DNA from: JADZAI01 sp046348585
Lineage (GTDB): Bacteria; Pseudomonadota; Alphaproteobacteria; Micropepsales; Micropepsaceae
Assembly: GCA_046348585.1 (NCBI GenBank)
Contig: JAXMDZ010000001.1
Location: 1-64,000, forward strand
Reading direction: 5' to 3'
Length of the DNA stretch: 64,000 nt
The notes under the pieces are model-generated. The model was not told where the DNA came from and did not search any database. It was given only the letters and a program-made list of their open reading frames with translations. Shown here one piece after another: positions 17,543 through 25,182 of the stretch. The position numbers and the translations under genes were made by a program. Each line of letters begins with the position of its first letter. Within the stretch, counting starts at the first letter, position 1.

Positions 17543-18571
17543 ATGCGCGCCGCCGTCTTCAAGGGAGTGGGCCAGCCGCTCGTCGTCGAGACCATCGACG
17601 ATCCCGCCCCCGGTCCGCATCAATTGCTGCTGAAAGTGCATCATTGCGGCGTCTGCGGTTCCGACCTGCACATGACCGAGGCCCATTCCATCCAGCCGCT
17701 GCCCGCCGGCAGCGTGATGGGCCACGAGTTTTCGGGCGAGATCCTGGAGGTGGGAACGGCGCTGAAGGGCAAGTTCCGCGAAGGCCAGAGGGTCGCGGGC
17801 TTTCCCTATATCCAGTGCGGGGTCTGCGACGCCTGCCGGCGCGGCGATCTGACCTTCGGCGCGTGCACCGGCGCGGTCGGCATCGGCCTCGGCCAGCATC
17901 ACGGCGCCTATGCCGAACTGGTGACCATCGGCGGCAACGGCGCGCATCTTCTGCCCGACATCGTTTCCTTCGAGGAGGGCGCGCTGGTCGAGCCGCTGGC
18001 GGTCGGGCTGCACGCCGTCGACATGGCGAAGATGGAGCGCGGCGCGACCGTGCTGGTGGTCGGCGCCGGGCCGGTCGGCCTCGCCGTCATGCTGTGGGCG
18101 CGGTTCCTGGGCGCGCGCCACGTCATCGTCAGCGAGATGGCCGAGAACCGCCGCGCCACCGCCGCCCGCTTCGGCGCGACCGACGCCATCGACCCGAAAA
18201 AGCCGCTGACCCCGCAGGTCGAGGCGATCGCCGGCAAAGGCCCCGACATCATCTTCGAATGCGTCGGCGCGCCGGGCCTGCTCAACGCGGTGATGATGGA
18301 GGCCCCGCGCGGGGCGAAGATCGTCGTCGCCGGGGTCTGCCAGCAGATGGACCAGATCCTGCCGCTGATCGGCATCGTCAAGGAACTGACGCTGCAATTC
18401 GTGCTCGGCTATCGCCCCGCCGATTTCGACTATGTGATCGAGATGATCGCCAAGGACCGCGTCGAGGTGGCCCACATGATCACCGACAAAATCGCTCTGG
18501 ACGATCTGCCCGCCGCCTTCGAGGCGCTGCGCAAGCCGACGACCCAGTGCAAGGTGATGGTGGGGTTCTAG
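17543..18571 (+). CDS. Zinc-dependent alcohol dehydrogenase (MDR family)
   Basis: 342 residues; start chosen at the ATG after GGAGGAACACCC. Medium-chain dehydrogenase with catalytic zinc ligands in HHCGVCGSDLHMTE and GHEFSGEI, a structural-zinc-like region with CGVCDACRRGD (three Cys; the fourth is in FGACTG), and the cofactor motif VVGAGPVGLAVM. It is closest in layout to threonine/sorbitol-type dehydrogenases. It is followed with no gap by a hotdog-fold gene, so the pair probably acts in one pathway, perhaps oxidation of an alcohol to a CoA-linked intermediate. Substrate unknown. Confidence 0.9.
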   Translation: MRAAVFKGVGQPLVVETIDDPAPGPHQLLLKVHHCGVCGSDLHMTEAHSIQPLPAGSVMGHEFSGEILEVGTALKGKFREGQRVAGFPYIQCGVCDACRRGDLTFGACTGAVGIGLGQHHGAYAELVTIGGNGAHLLPDIVSFEEGALVEPLAVGLHAVDMAKMERGATVLVVGAGPVGLAVMLWARFLGARHVIVSEMAENRRATAARFGATDAIDPKKPLTPQVEAIAGKGPDIIFECVGAPGLLNAVMMEAPRGAKIVVAGVCQQMDQILPLIGIVKELTLQFVLGYRPADFDYVIEMIAKDRVEVAHMITDKIALDDLPAAFEALRKPTTQCKVMVGF

Positions 18572-19369
18572 ATGACCGCCCTCGCCCACACGCTCGTCGC
18601 CTTCAACACCGCGACGGCGAGCGAGAACAAGATGCACGACGACGAGGTGGCGGGCCGCTTCGGCTTCACCGGCGGGCTGGTGCCGGGCGTCGACGTGTTC
18701 GGCTATCTCGCCCATCTGCCGCTCGCCCAGTGGGGCCGGGCCTGGCTGACGGCGGGCGGGATGCACGCGCGTTTCCTGAAACCCGTCTATGACGGCGACG
18801 AGACGGTCGCCGCCGCGACGCTGGAGGGCGAGGATGCGATGACGCTGTCGGCGACGGCGCGCGGCACGCTGTGCGCGACGGGGAGCGCGACGCGGCGCGA
18901 GAGCGGGCCGGTTCCGCCGATCCTGCCCGCCGCCCCGATGCCGGACGAGGCGACGCGGCCCAGGGCGAGCCGCGAGAGCCTTGCGCCGGGCGCGGTCATG
19001 GGCACGCTGCACGATGTCTATCTGCACGAGCAGGGGGCGGCGCATCTCGCCGACATCCGCGAGGACGCGACCCTTTTCGAGGGCGGCCGAATCGCCAATC
19101 CGGCCTTCCTGCTGCGCCGCGTGAACTACATCCTCGCCGCCAACGTACGGCTGGGGCCGTGGATCCACACCGAGAGCCGCATCCGCCTGCACGATCTGCT
19201 GCGCGACGGCGAGGCCTTCGAGACGCGCGGGGTGGTGGTGGAGAATGTCGAGAAGGGCGGGCACCTGATCGTCGCCTTCGACTTCACGATCTCCGCCCGC
19301 CAGCGGCTCGTCATGTCGGGCCGCCACTGGGCGATCTACGAGCCGCGCCAGGTGCGCGAGCGCGCCTAG
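18572..19369 (+). CDS. Hotdog-fold (MaoC-like) protein
   Basis: 265 residues; the ATG directly follows the dehydrogenase stop. The N-terminal half has NKMHDDEVAGRFGFTGGLVPGVDVFGYL, resembling the substrate-binding helix of MaoC/hotdog dehydratases, and the C-terminal half could be a second hotdog repeat (FETRGVVVENVEKGGHLIVAFD). The classical hydratase Asp-His pair is not obvious, so a thioester-binding or dehydratase role is inferred from the fold only. The stop shares the CTAG tetranucleotide with the convergent TauE gene. Confidence 0.7.
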   Translation: MTALAHTLVAFNTATASENKMHDDEVAGRFGFTGGLVPGVDVFGYLAHLPLAQWGRAWLTAGGMHARFLKPVYDGDETVAAATLEGEDAMTLSATARGTLCATGSATRRESGPVPPILPAAPMPDEATRPRASRESLAPGAVMGTLHDVYLHEQGAAHLADIREDATLFEGGRIANPAFLLRRVNYILAANVRLGPWIHTESRIRLHDLLRDGEAFETRGVVVENVEKGGHLIVAFDFTISARQRLVMSGRHWAIYEPRQVRERA

Positions 19370-20139
19370 GCGCCGAGCGTGCGCCAGACGACATAGGCGG
19401 CGACCGCGACGATGAAGGCGGCGAAGACGCGCTGAAGCGCCGAGCGCCGCGCCGCGAGGCGGCGGCCGGTCCACACGCCGAGCGCGCTGCCCGCCGCGCC
19501 GCCGAGGATCATCAGCCCCGCCACGTCCCACAGCACGTCGCCGTGCCAGGCATAGGTCGCGGCGGTGGTGAAGCCGAAGACCGCGACCGAGACCAGCGAC
19601 GAGCCGATGGCGTTCAGCATCGGCATGCCGGCGGCGGCCATCAGCCCCGGCACGATCAGGAAGCCGCCGCCGATGCCGAAGAACCCCGCCGCCATGCCGG
19701 CCGCGAGGCCGAGCCCGGCAAGGCGCAGCGCGATGGGCGGGCTGATATGCACGTCCGGGTCGCCGCCGGACGCCGCCGGACGCAGCATCGAGACGGCGAC
19801 CAGCACCATCGCGGCGGCGAAGGCGAGCATCAGCGGACCGGGCGGCACGAGGCGGCCGAGCGAGGAGCCGGCGAACGCGCCCGCCGAGCCGGCGAGCGAA
19901 AAGACGATGGCGCAGGGCCATTTGACCGTGCCGCGCCGCGCGTGCCCGGCGAGCGCCGTCAGCGCGTTGGCCCCGACGCCGAGGGCGCTGGTGCCGATCG
20001 CCGCATGAGCCCCCGGCACGCCGACCACATAGAGCAGCAGCGGCACCGCCAGCACCGAGCCGCCGCCGCCCAGCATGCCGAGCAGGAAGCCGACGCCGCC
20101 GCCGCTGAAAAGCGCCGCGATGTCCTGAACGAGCGTCAT
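19366..20139 (-). CDS. TauE/SafE family sulfite exporter-like permease
   Basis: 257-residue membrane protein with about eight hydrophobic segments and the two TauE-type glycine-rich repeats (GFLLGMLGGGGSVLAVPLLLY and AAGFFGIGGGFLIVPGLM). Its ATG overlaps the stop of the ArsR-type regulator gene by four bases, so the two are co-translated. In BigR-type clusters this permease is thought to export sulfite formed from persulfide oxidation. The divergent persulfide dioxygenase gene fits that role. Confidence 0.92.
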   Translation of the reverse strand: MTLVQDIAALFSGGGVGFLLGMLGGGGSVLAVPLLLYVVGVPGAHAAIGTSALGVGANALTALAGHARRGTVKWPCAIVFSLAGSAGAFAGSSLGRLVPPGPLMLAFAAAMVLVAVSMLRPAASGGDPDVHISPPIALRLAGLGLAAGMAAGFFGIGGGFLIVPGLMAAAGMPMLNAIGSSLVSVAVFGFTTAATYAWHGDVLWDVAGLMILGGAAGSALGVWTGRRLAARRSALQRVFAAFIVAVAAYVVWRTLGA

Positions 20140-20468
20140 GCGCGTTTGCGCCGCGCCGGGCGGCAGTAAAGGCCCGCCAGCGTTTCGACCACCGCCAGCG
20201 CCGCCGGATCGGCGATCGCATAGAGGATCGAGGTGCCCTCGCGCCGTGTCGCCACCAGGCCGTCCTCGCGCAGCCGCGCCAGATGCTGCGAGAAGGCCGA
20301 CTGGCTGAGCCCCGCTTCGGCCTGAAGCTCGCCCGCCGAACGCTCGCCGCCCGCCAGCTGGCACAGCACCATCAGCCGCGCCTCGTGCGCCAGCGCGCGC
20401 AGCAGCGCCGCGGCCTCGCCCGCGTTCTTCGTCAGATCGTCGCGCTCGCGTTGCGTCAGGGCCTGCAA
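20136..20468 (-). CDS. ArsR-family sulfide/persulfide sensor, BigR/SqrR-like
   Basis: 110 residues with a winged helix-turn-helix (AGLSQSAFSQHLARLREDGLV). It has exactly two cysteines, Cys36 (MVLCQLAGG) and Cys102 (AGLYCRPA), 66 residues apart, the same spacing as the redox pair of SqrR (41/107) and BigR (42/108), which forms a tetrasulfide or disulfide when persulfide is present. It lacks the metal-binding CxC of arsenic sensors. It is divergent from the persulfide dioxygenase gene and upstream of TauE, the standard BigR layout. It is expected to repress both transcripts until sulfide rises. Confidence 0.9.
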   Translation of the reverse strand: MQALTQRERDDLTKNAGEAAALLRALAHEARLMVLCQLAGGERSAGELQAEAGLSQSAFSQHLARLREDGLVATRREGTSILYAIADPAALAVVETLAGLYCRPARRKRA

Positions 20469-20481
20469 GCTTCACCCATAT

Positions 20482-20517
20482 TTCAGATATTGCTAAATTA
20501 GCATCATCTAATATATA
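20482..20517. promoter_or_regulatory. AT-rich palindromic operator between bigR-like and dioxygenase genes
   Basis: The gap between the divergent starts contains an AT-rich island with the perfect inverted repeat GCTAA-A-TTAGC (20492-20502), flanked by ATATT on one side and TAATATAT on the other. A possible sigma70 promoter for the dioxygenase overlaps it (TTGCTA at 20490, TATATA at 20512, 16-base spacer). The position and base composition fit a BigR-type box that blocks both promoters. Confidence 0.6.
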
Positions 20518-20557
20518 GGGCAACAGACGATTGTCCGCGACGCGCGAGGAGCCGCAG

Positions 20558-21421
20558 ATGAGGCCCGAGATTCACGCCTTCTTCGACGAGGCGACCAACA
20601 CGGTCACCTATCTCGTCGGCGATCTCGAGAGCCGCAAGGCCGCGGTCATCGACCCGGTGCTCGACTACGATCCGGCCGCGGGCAGGATCTCGACCGCCTC
20701 GGCGGACGCCGTCGCCGCCGCCGCCGACCGCGCCGGACTGAAGATCGTCGCGATCCTCGAAACCCACGCCCATGCCGACCATCTGTCCGGGGCGCAGCGG
20801 CTGAAAGAGCTGACCGGCGCGCCGGTCGCCATCGGCGCGGCCATCGGCGCGACGCAGAAGCTGTTCGCGCCCCGCTTCGACGCGCGAGACGTGGTTGCGG
20901 ACGGCAGCGCCTTCGACCGCCTGCTGAACGACGGCGACACGATCGATCTGGGCGCGCTGAAGATCGTCGCGATGCACACGCCCGGCCATACCGGCGCCTG
21001 CATGACCTATCTGGCGGGCGACGCCGCCTTCGTCGGCGACACGATCTTCATGCCGGATTTCGGCACCGCCCGGACCGACTTTCCCGGCGGCGACGCGCGC
21101 ATGCTCTACCGTTCGATCCGCCGCATCCTGGCGCTGCCGCCCGGGACGCGGCTGTTCGTCGGCCACGACTACAAGCCCGAAGGGCGCGACGAATTCGGCT
21201 GGGAGGCGAGCGTCGCCGAACACCGGGCGACCAACATCCATGTGCGCGACGGCATCGGCGAGGACGAGTTCGTGGCGCTGCGCGAGGCGCGCAACCGCAC
21301 GCTCGGCCCCCCGCGTCTCATCCTGCCCTCGCTGCAGGTGAACATCAGGGCCGGGCGGTTGCCGCCCGCCGATCCGGACGGCGCGATCCGCCTGCGCATT
21401 CCGCTCACCCTCGCCGGGTGA
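20558..21421 (+). CDS. Persulfide dioxygenase-like MBL-fold hydrolase (ETHE1/Blh)
   Basis: 287 residues; the ATG at 20558 follows GAGGAG. Metallo-beta-lactamase fold with THAHADHLSG (residues 69-78), HTPGHTGAC and FVGDTIF, and the C-terminal GHDYKP. The pattern with HAHADH and a short C-terminal region is that of ETHE1-type non-haem iron persulfide dioxygenases, which turn glutathione persulfide into sulfite. It has no fused rhodanese or DUF442 domain. Together with the TauE exporter and BigR/SqrR-like regulator it forms a complete sulfide-stress cassette. Confidence 0.9.
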   Translation: MRPEIHAFFDEATNTVTYLVGDLESRKAAVIDPVLDYDPAAGRISTASADAVAAAADRAGLKIVAILETHAHADHLSGAQRLKELTGAPVAIGAAIGATQKLFAPRFDARDVVADGSAFDRLLNDGDTIDLGALKIVAMHTPGHTGACMTYLAGDAAFVGDTIFMPDFGTARTDFPGGDARMLYRSIRRILALPPGTRLFVGHDYKPEGRDEFGWEASVAEHRATNIHVRDGIGEDEFVALREARNRTLGPPRLILPSLQVNIRAGRLPPADPDGAIRLRIPLTLAG

Positions 21422-21428
21422 GGCGCGG

Positions 21429-22664
21429 CTACATCGTCCAGGCCCCGCCGGCGTTGGTGCGATAACCGAGCGCCCGGTAGGCGGCGTCGATGAGGCTCTG
21501 GCCGCGATCGTTGAGCAGGATGCCGAGGCCCATGCGGTTCATCGAATAGCCGAAGCTCATCCGCGCCTCGGGGTCGGCGAAACCGATCGAGCCGCCCGCC
21601 CCGACATGGCCGAAGGCGGCCTCCGACATCACCGCCGAGCAGTCGTCGGCGTTGTCGAGCGCGCGGTTGTCCATCGACTTCATGAATCCGAGCGAGAAGC
21701 GCGTCGGGATCGCCAGCGTCGCGTCCTCGTGGGTGGCGACCGAGACGCGGCTCATGCGGGTGAGCGTGTCCGCGCCGACGAGGCGTACGCCGTTCAGCGC
21801 CCCGCCATTGGCGAGCGGCGCGTAGAGGCCGGCGAGGCCGCGTCCGTTGGAGATGCCGTTGGCCGAGCCGATCTCGGCGGCGTGCGCCTCGCGGCTGTTG
21901 GCGTTGAAGGTGGCGAGGTTGAAGAGGAAGAGCGCGGCGGGGCCTTCGCGGTCGGCCAGCGCCGCGGCGAGGATGCGCGAGGGCGGCGCGGCGGGATCGG
22001 GCACCGCGCCGATCACCGGCGCGGTGCGGGCGCTGACCGCTTCCGGCGCGCCGATATGGAAGTCGATCCCGAGCGGCCCAGCTACCTCGTCGCGGAAGAA
22101 CGCGCCGAGCCGCCTGCCGGTCGAGCGGCGGACCATCTCGCCCACCGTCCAGGCCGAGGTGACGCCGTGATAGCCGTTGCGGATGCCGGGCTTCCAGAAC
22201 GGCGTCTCGCGGGCCAGCACGTCGCACATATAGTCATAGTCGTAGAAGGCCCCCGGCTTCAGCTGGCCGCGCACATGCGGCAGCCCGACCGAATGGTCGA
22301 GCATCATGCGCACGCGCGCCCCTTCCTTGCCGGCCTGGGCGAATTCCGGCCAGTAGCGCGCCACAGGCGCGTCGAGATCGAGGAGGCCCCGGTCGGCCGC
22401 CATGTGGGCGGCGAGCGCCGACGCGCCCTTGGTGCACGAGAAGACGATGGAGACCGTGTCGCGCTCCCAGGGATCGCCGTCCGGCGTCTTGCGGCCGCCC
22501 CAGACATCGACGACGGGCTTGCCCTCCAGCGTGATGCAGAGGCTGGCCCCGACCTCGCCGCGCTTTTCGAAATTCTCGGCGAAGGCGTCGACCACGGCGG
22601 CGAAGCGCGCGTCGGCCGCGCCCGAGACGGGTCCGGCGGATGTGGCGAGGGCGACGGGCTGCAT
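21429..22664 (-). CDS. Serine hydrolase, beta-lactamase/esterase EstB family
   Basis: 411 residues of the class C beta-lactamase-like fold. Active-site SxxK is SCTK at residues 76-79 (VFSCTKGAS), with a downstream Tyr motif in NGYHGVTSAW. The N-terminus lacks a signal peptide, so it is probably a cytoplasmic esterase rather than a beta-lactamase. GGAGGAACCCC precedes the ATG. It is convergent with the persulfide dioxygenase gene and divergent from a GNAT gene. Confidence 0.9.
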   Translation of the reverse strand: MQPVALATSAGPVSGAADARFAAVVDAFAENFEKRGEVGASLCITLEGKPVVDVWGGRKTPDGDPWERDTVSIVFSCTKGASALAAHMAADRGLLDLDAPVARYWPEFAQAGKEGARVRMMLDHSVGLPHVRGQLKPGAFYDYDYMCDVLARETPFWKPGIRNGYHGVTSAWTVGEMVRRSTGRRLGAFFRDEVAGPLGIDFHIGAPEAVSARTAPVIGAVPDPAAPPSRILAAALADREGPAALFLFNLATFNANSREAHAAEIGSANGISNGRGLAGLYAPLANGGALNGVRLVGADTLTRMSRVSVATHEDATLAIPTRFSLGFMKSMDNRALDNADDCSAVMSEAAFGHVGAGGSIGFADPEARMSFGYSMNRMGLGILLNDRGQSLIDAAYRALGYRTNAGGAWTM

Positions 22665-22729
22665 GGGGTTCCTCCGGCGTTATGTTTGTGCTCGGAGTAT
22701 AGGGAGCATCCGCCGGTCCGCGAGTCCCC

Positions 22730-23227
22730 ATGTCCCTGCCCTACGATCTGCGTCCCGAACCCTTCGCCCGCATCTCGTCGGCGGGAGCCGTCACGGTGCG
22801 CCCGCTGCTCATCGGCGACCGCGCCGCCTGGACGCGGCTGTGGCATGACTATCTCGTCTTCTACGAAACGGCGGCGAGCGAGGCGCAATACGATCTGAAC
22901 TGGGCGCGGCTGTTCGACCCCGCCGAGCCGGTGTTCGGCTTCCTCGCCGAGCGGGAAGGCAAGGCGGTCGGCCTCGTCCACATCGTCTTCCACCGCTCGT
23001 TCTGGCTGGAGGGGCCGAGCTGCTATCTGCAGGACCTCTATGCCGATCCCGAGGCCCGCGGCGCGGGCGTCGGCCGGGCGCTGATCGAGCACGTCTATGC
23101 GGTCGCGAAGGAGGCGGGCAGCGCCAAGGTCCACTGGCTGACCCACCGCACCAACGCGACCGCGCGCCTGCTCTACGACCGCATCGCGACGGAGACGGGC
23201 TTCATCCAGTATTCGAAGGCGCTGTAG
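22730..23227 (+). CDS. GNAT family N-acetyltransferase
   Basis: 165 residues with a typical GNAT core: the acetyl-CoA-binding motif A appears as YADPEARGAGVGRALIEH, preceded by CYLQDLY on strand beta4 and followed by VHWLTHRTNATARLLYD. It lies 65 bases from a divergent hydrolase and is convergent with the M20 peptidase. The acceptor substrate cannot be told. Confidence 0.92.
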   Translation: MSLPYDLRPEPFARISSAGAVTVRPLLIGDRAAWTRLWHDYLVFYETAASEAQYDLNWARLFDPAEPVFGFLAEREGKAVGLVHIVFHRSFWLEGPSCYLQDLYADPEARGAGVGRALIEHVYAVAKEAGSAKVHWLTHRTNATARLLYDRIATETGFIQYSKAL

Positions 23228-23230
23228 GCC

Positions 23231-24442
23231 CTACGCCGCGAAGCCCCGGTCGAGGAAGCGTTCCGCGACCGCCGCGTAGAGCGCGATGCCGTTCGCCATC
23301 GCGTCCTCGTCCAGCATCATCCGGTTGGAGTGGCAGGGCGCGGCGGTGTGGAAGTCGCAGCCCGGCGGGGCGACGCCGAGGAAGGTCATGCAGCCCGGAA
23401 TCTTCTGGAGCACATAGGACCAGTCCTCCGCCCCCATGACGGCGCTGGGCATGGGCATGAAGCCGGCATCGCCCAGCATCTCGCGCGCCGCGTCGCGGGC
23501 GATGTCGACCATGCGGCCGTCGTTCACGGTGACGGCATAGCCTTCGGTCAGCGTCACCTCGGCCCAGGCGCCATGGGCCTTGGCGATGTTGGTGGCGATG
23601 CGCGGGATCGCCTCCTTCGCCGCCTTGCGCGCGTTCTCGCTGACCGAGCGCAGCGTGCCCAGCATCTTCACCGTTTCGGGAATGACGTTGCTGGTCGTGC
23701 CGCCCTCGATTTTGGCGATGGTCAGCACCACCGGCTCGAAGGCGTTGATGCGGCGCGTCACCATGGATTGCAGCGCCAGCACGATCTCGCAGGCGATGGG
23801 CAGCGGGTCGAGCGCGTGATGCGGCGCGGAGGCGTGGCCGCCCTTGCCCCACACCGTGATCTCGATCGTGTCGGTGGAAGCCATGAACGGCCCCGGCCGC
23901 GAGGCGAAGACGCCGCTGGGGATGTTCGGCGTGATGTGCAGCGCGAACGCGCCGTCGGGCTTGGGATGGCGGTCGAGCAGACCGTCCTCGATCATCTTCA
24001 CCGCGCCGAAATGGCCTTCCTCGCCCGGCTGGAACATGAACTTGACCGTTCCCGACAGGCGGTCGCGCCGGTCGTGCAGCAGCCGCGCCGCCATGGCGAG
24101 CATGGCGGTGTGCGAATCGTGGCCGCAGGCGTGCATGGCGTTGGGCACGCGCGACTTGAAGGGAACGTCGGTGTCTTCCGGCATGGGGAGCGCGTCCATG
24201 TCGCCGCGCAGCACGATGGTGCGCCCCTGCGAGGGGCCTTTCAGCGTCACCATCAGGCCCGATGAGGACGGGCCTTCCTCGATGGTGACGTCGAGGCCGC
24301 CCAGCGCCTCGCGCACCGCCTTCACCGTCTCGGGCAGGAAGAGGCCGAGCTCGGGCGTTTCGTGCACCCGGCGGCGCAGCGTCACCGCGTCGGGCAGAAG
24401 CGCCTTGGCGCCGTCGAGCCAGGGGGAGAGATCGTCGGACAT
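23231..24442 (-). CDS. M20-family amidohydrolase/carboxypeptidase
   Basis: 403 residues; the start MSDDLSP was chosen as the family-like N-terminus, because a longer in-frame start adds an unstructured extension. M20D features are visible: RRRVHETPELGLF, the metal-binding HACGHDSH region, the catalytic GEEGHFGA, and a dimerisation domain with WGKGGHASAPHHALDP. This subgroup removes acyl or aminoacyl groups (hippurate, N-acetyl-amino acid or IAA-amino acid hydrolases). A gene for an AhpD-like protein lies 34 bases upstream on the same strand. Confidence 0.92.
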   Translation of the reverse strand: MSDDLSPWLDGAKALLPDAVTLRRRVHETPELGLFLPETVKAVREALGGLDVTIEEGPSSSGLMVTLKGPSQGRTIVLRGDMDALPMPEDTDVPFKSRVPNAMHACGHDSHTAMLAMAARLLHDRRDRLSGTVKFMFQPGEEGHFGAVKMIEDGLLDRHPKPDGAFALHITPNIPSGVFASRPGPFMASTDTIEITVWGKGGHASAPHHALDPLPIACEIVLALQSMVTRRINAFEPVVLTIAKIEGGTTSNVIPETVKMLGTLRSVSENARKAAKEAIPRIATNIAKAHGAWAEVTLTEGYAVTVNDGRMVDIARDAAREMLGDAGFMPMPSAVMGAEDWSYVLQKIPGCMTFLGVAPPGCDFHTAAPCHSNRMMLDEDAMANGIALYAAVAERFLDRGFAA

Positions 24443-24476
24443 GGGGATTCCGTGAGGCTTGGGATGGAAACGGGGT

Positions 24477-25031
24477 TCAGGCGCGCTTCTGGCCGACATC
24501 CATGGCCGGGCCGGAAGGCGGCTCCGGCTCGATCTCGACGTCGAAGGTTTCCAGGAAGCGGCTGACCAGCATGTAGAAGCCGATGGTCACCACGAGCTCC
24601 TGCATCTCCTGCGCCGACAGCCTGGCGGCGAGCGGATCGTAGGTCGCGTCGGAGGCGCGCACATGGGCGACGATGTCGTCGGTCAGCGCCATCACCTGGC
24701 GCTCGATTTCGGTGAGGGCCGCGGCCCCCGGCCCCTCGTGGATCGCCTGAAGCAGCGCCTCGCGCATGCCGAGGTCGCGGCCGATGCGCATGTGCTGGTG
24801 CACCTCGTAGGACGCGCCGGAAAGGATTCCGACCCGGATGATGGCGATCTCGCGCAGATGCGGGTCGAGTTTGGTGCGCGACAGCAGATAGCCGCCGAAG
24901 CGCGAGAAGGCGGGCAGCAGCCCGTCGCCATGGGCCATCACCCTGAAGATGTTGAGGCCGGCCATCTTGGGCAGGGCCTCGGCGGCCTTGGGCGGCGCGG
25001 CGGCCGGGTCCAGCGGTTCGAGGCGCGGCAT
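24477..25031 (-). CDS. Carboxymuconolactone decarboxylase/AhpD-like protein
   Basis: 184 residues; the ATG follows GGGGAAACGACC. The all-helical AhpD-like fold is indicated by LDPHLREIAIIRVGILSGASYEVHQH split over two helices and QEMQELVVTIGFYMLVSRFLE. The redox CxxC of AhpD is absent (no Cys in the active helix), so it is not a peroxidase. The EVHQHMRIGRDLGM motif is shared by many uncharacterised members. It is divergent from an acyl-CoA ligase gene. Confidence 0.85.
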   Translation of the reverse strand: MPRLEPLDPAAAPPKAAEALPKMAGLNIFRVMAHGDGLLPAFSRFGGYLLSRTKLDPHLREIAIIRVGILSGASYEVHQHMRIGRDLGMREALLQAIHEGPGAAALTEIERQVMALTDDIVAHVRASDATYDPLAARLSAQEMQELVVTIGFYMLVSRFLETFDVEIEPEPPSGPAMDVGQKRA

Positions 25032-25078
25032 GGTCGTTTCCCCGGTCGGTCGTTGTCGTGCAACCGCCATCGTTTCGA

Positions 25079-25162
25079 CTTGCCGGAGACTTGGCAAGGC
25101 CGTCCGCCTTGTCTCGCCCGGCCGGGCGGCTAACATTGCGTCAACAGCCATAACAAGTCTCC
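25079..25162. promoter_or_regulatory. Inverted repeats in divergent promoter region
   Basis: CTTGCC (25079-25084) and GGCAAG (25093-25098) form an inverted repeat around eight bases. Within it, GGAGACTTG (25085-25093) is repeated in inverted form as CAAGTCTCC at 25154-25162, just upstream of the acyl-CoA ligase start. Such paired sites between divergent genes may bind a shared regulator. No experimental match is known to me. Confidence 0.35.
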
Positions 25163-25182
25163 AGGGAAGGACCGTCAGGCCC

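Noticed and set aside
16157..20221. 1354-residue minus-strand ORF across several genes
   Set aside because: Crosses the real feruloyl-CoA synthase-like, dehydrogenase and hotdog genes in other frames; composition is repeated Arg/Ala/His strings typical of a GC shadow.
19366..20523. Long minus ORF that would fuse an ArsR-like upstream part to TauE
   Set aside because: The upstream part is a different frame of the regulator gene; the regulator and permease are separate genes overlapping by four bases.
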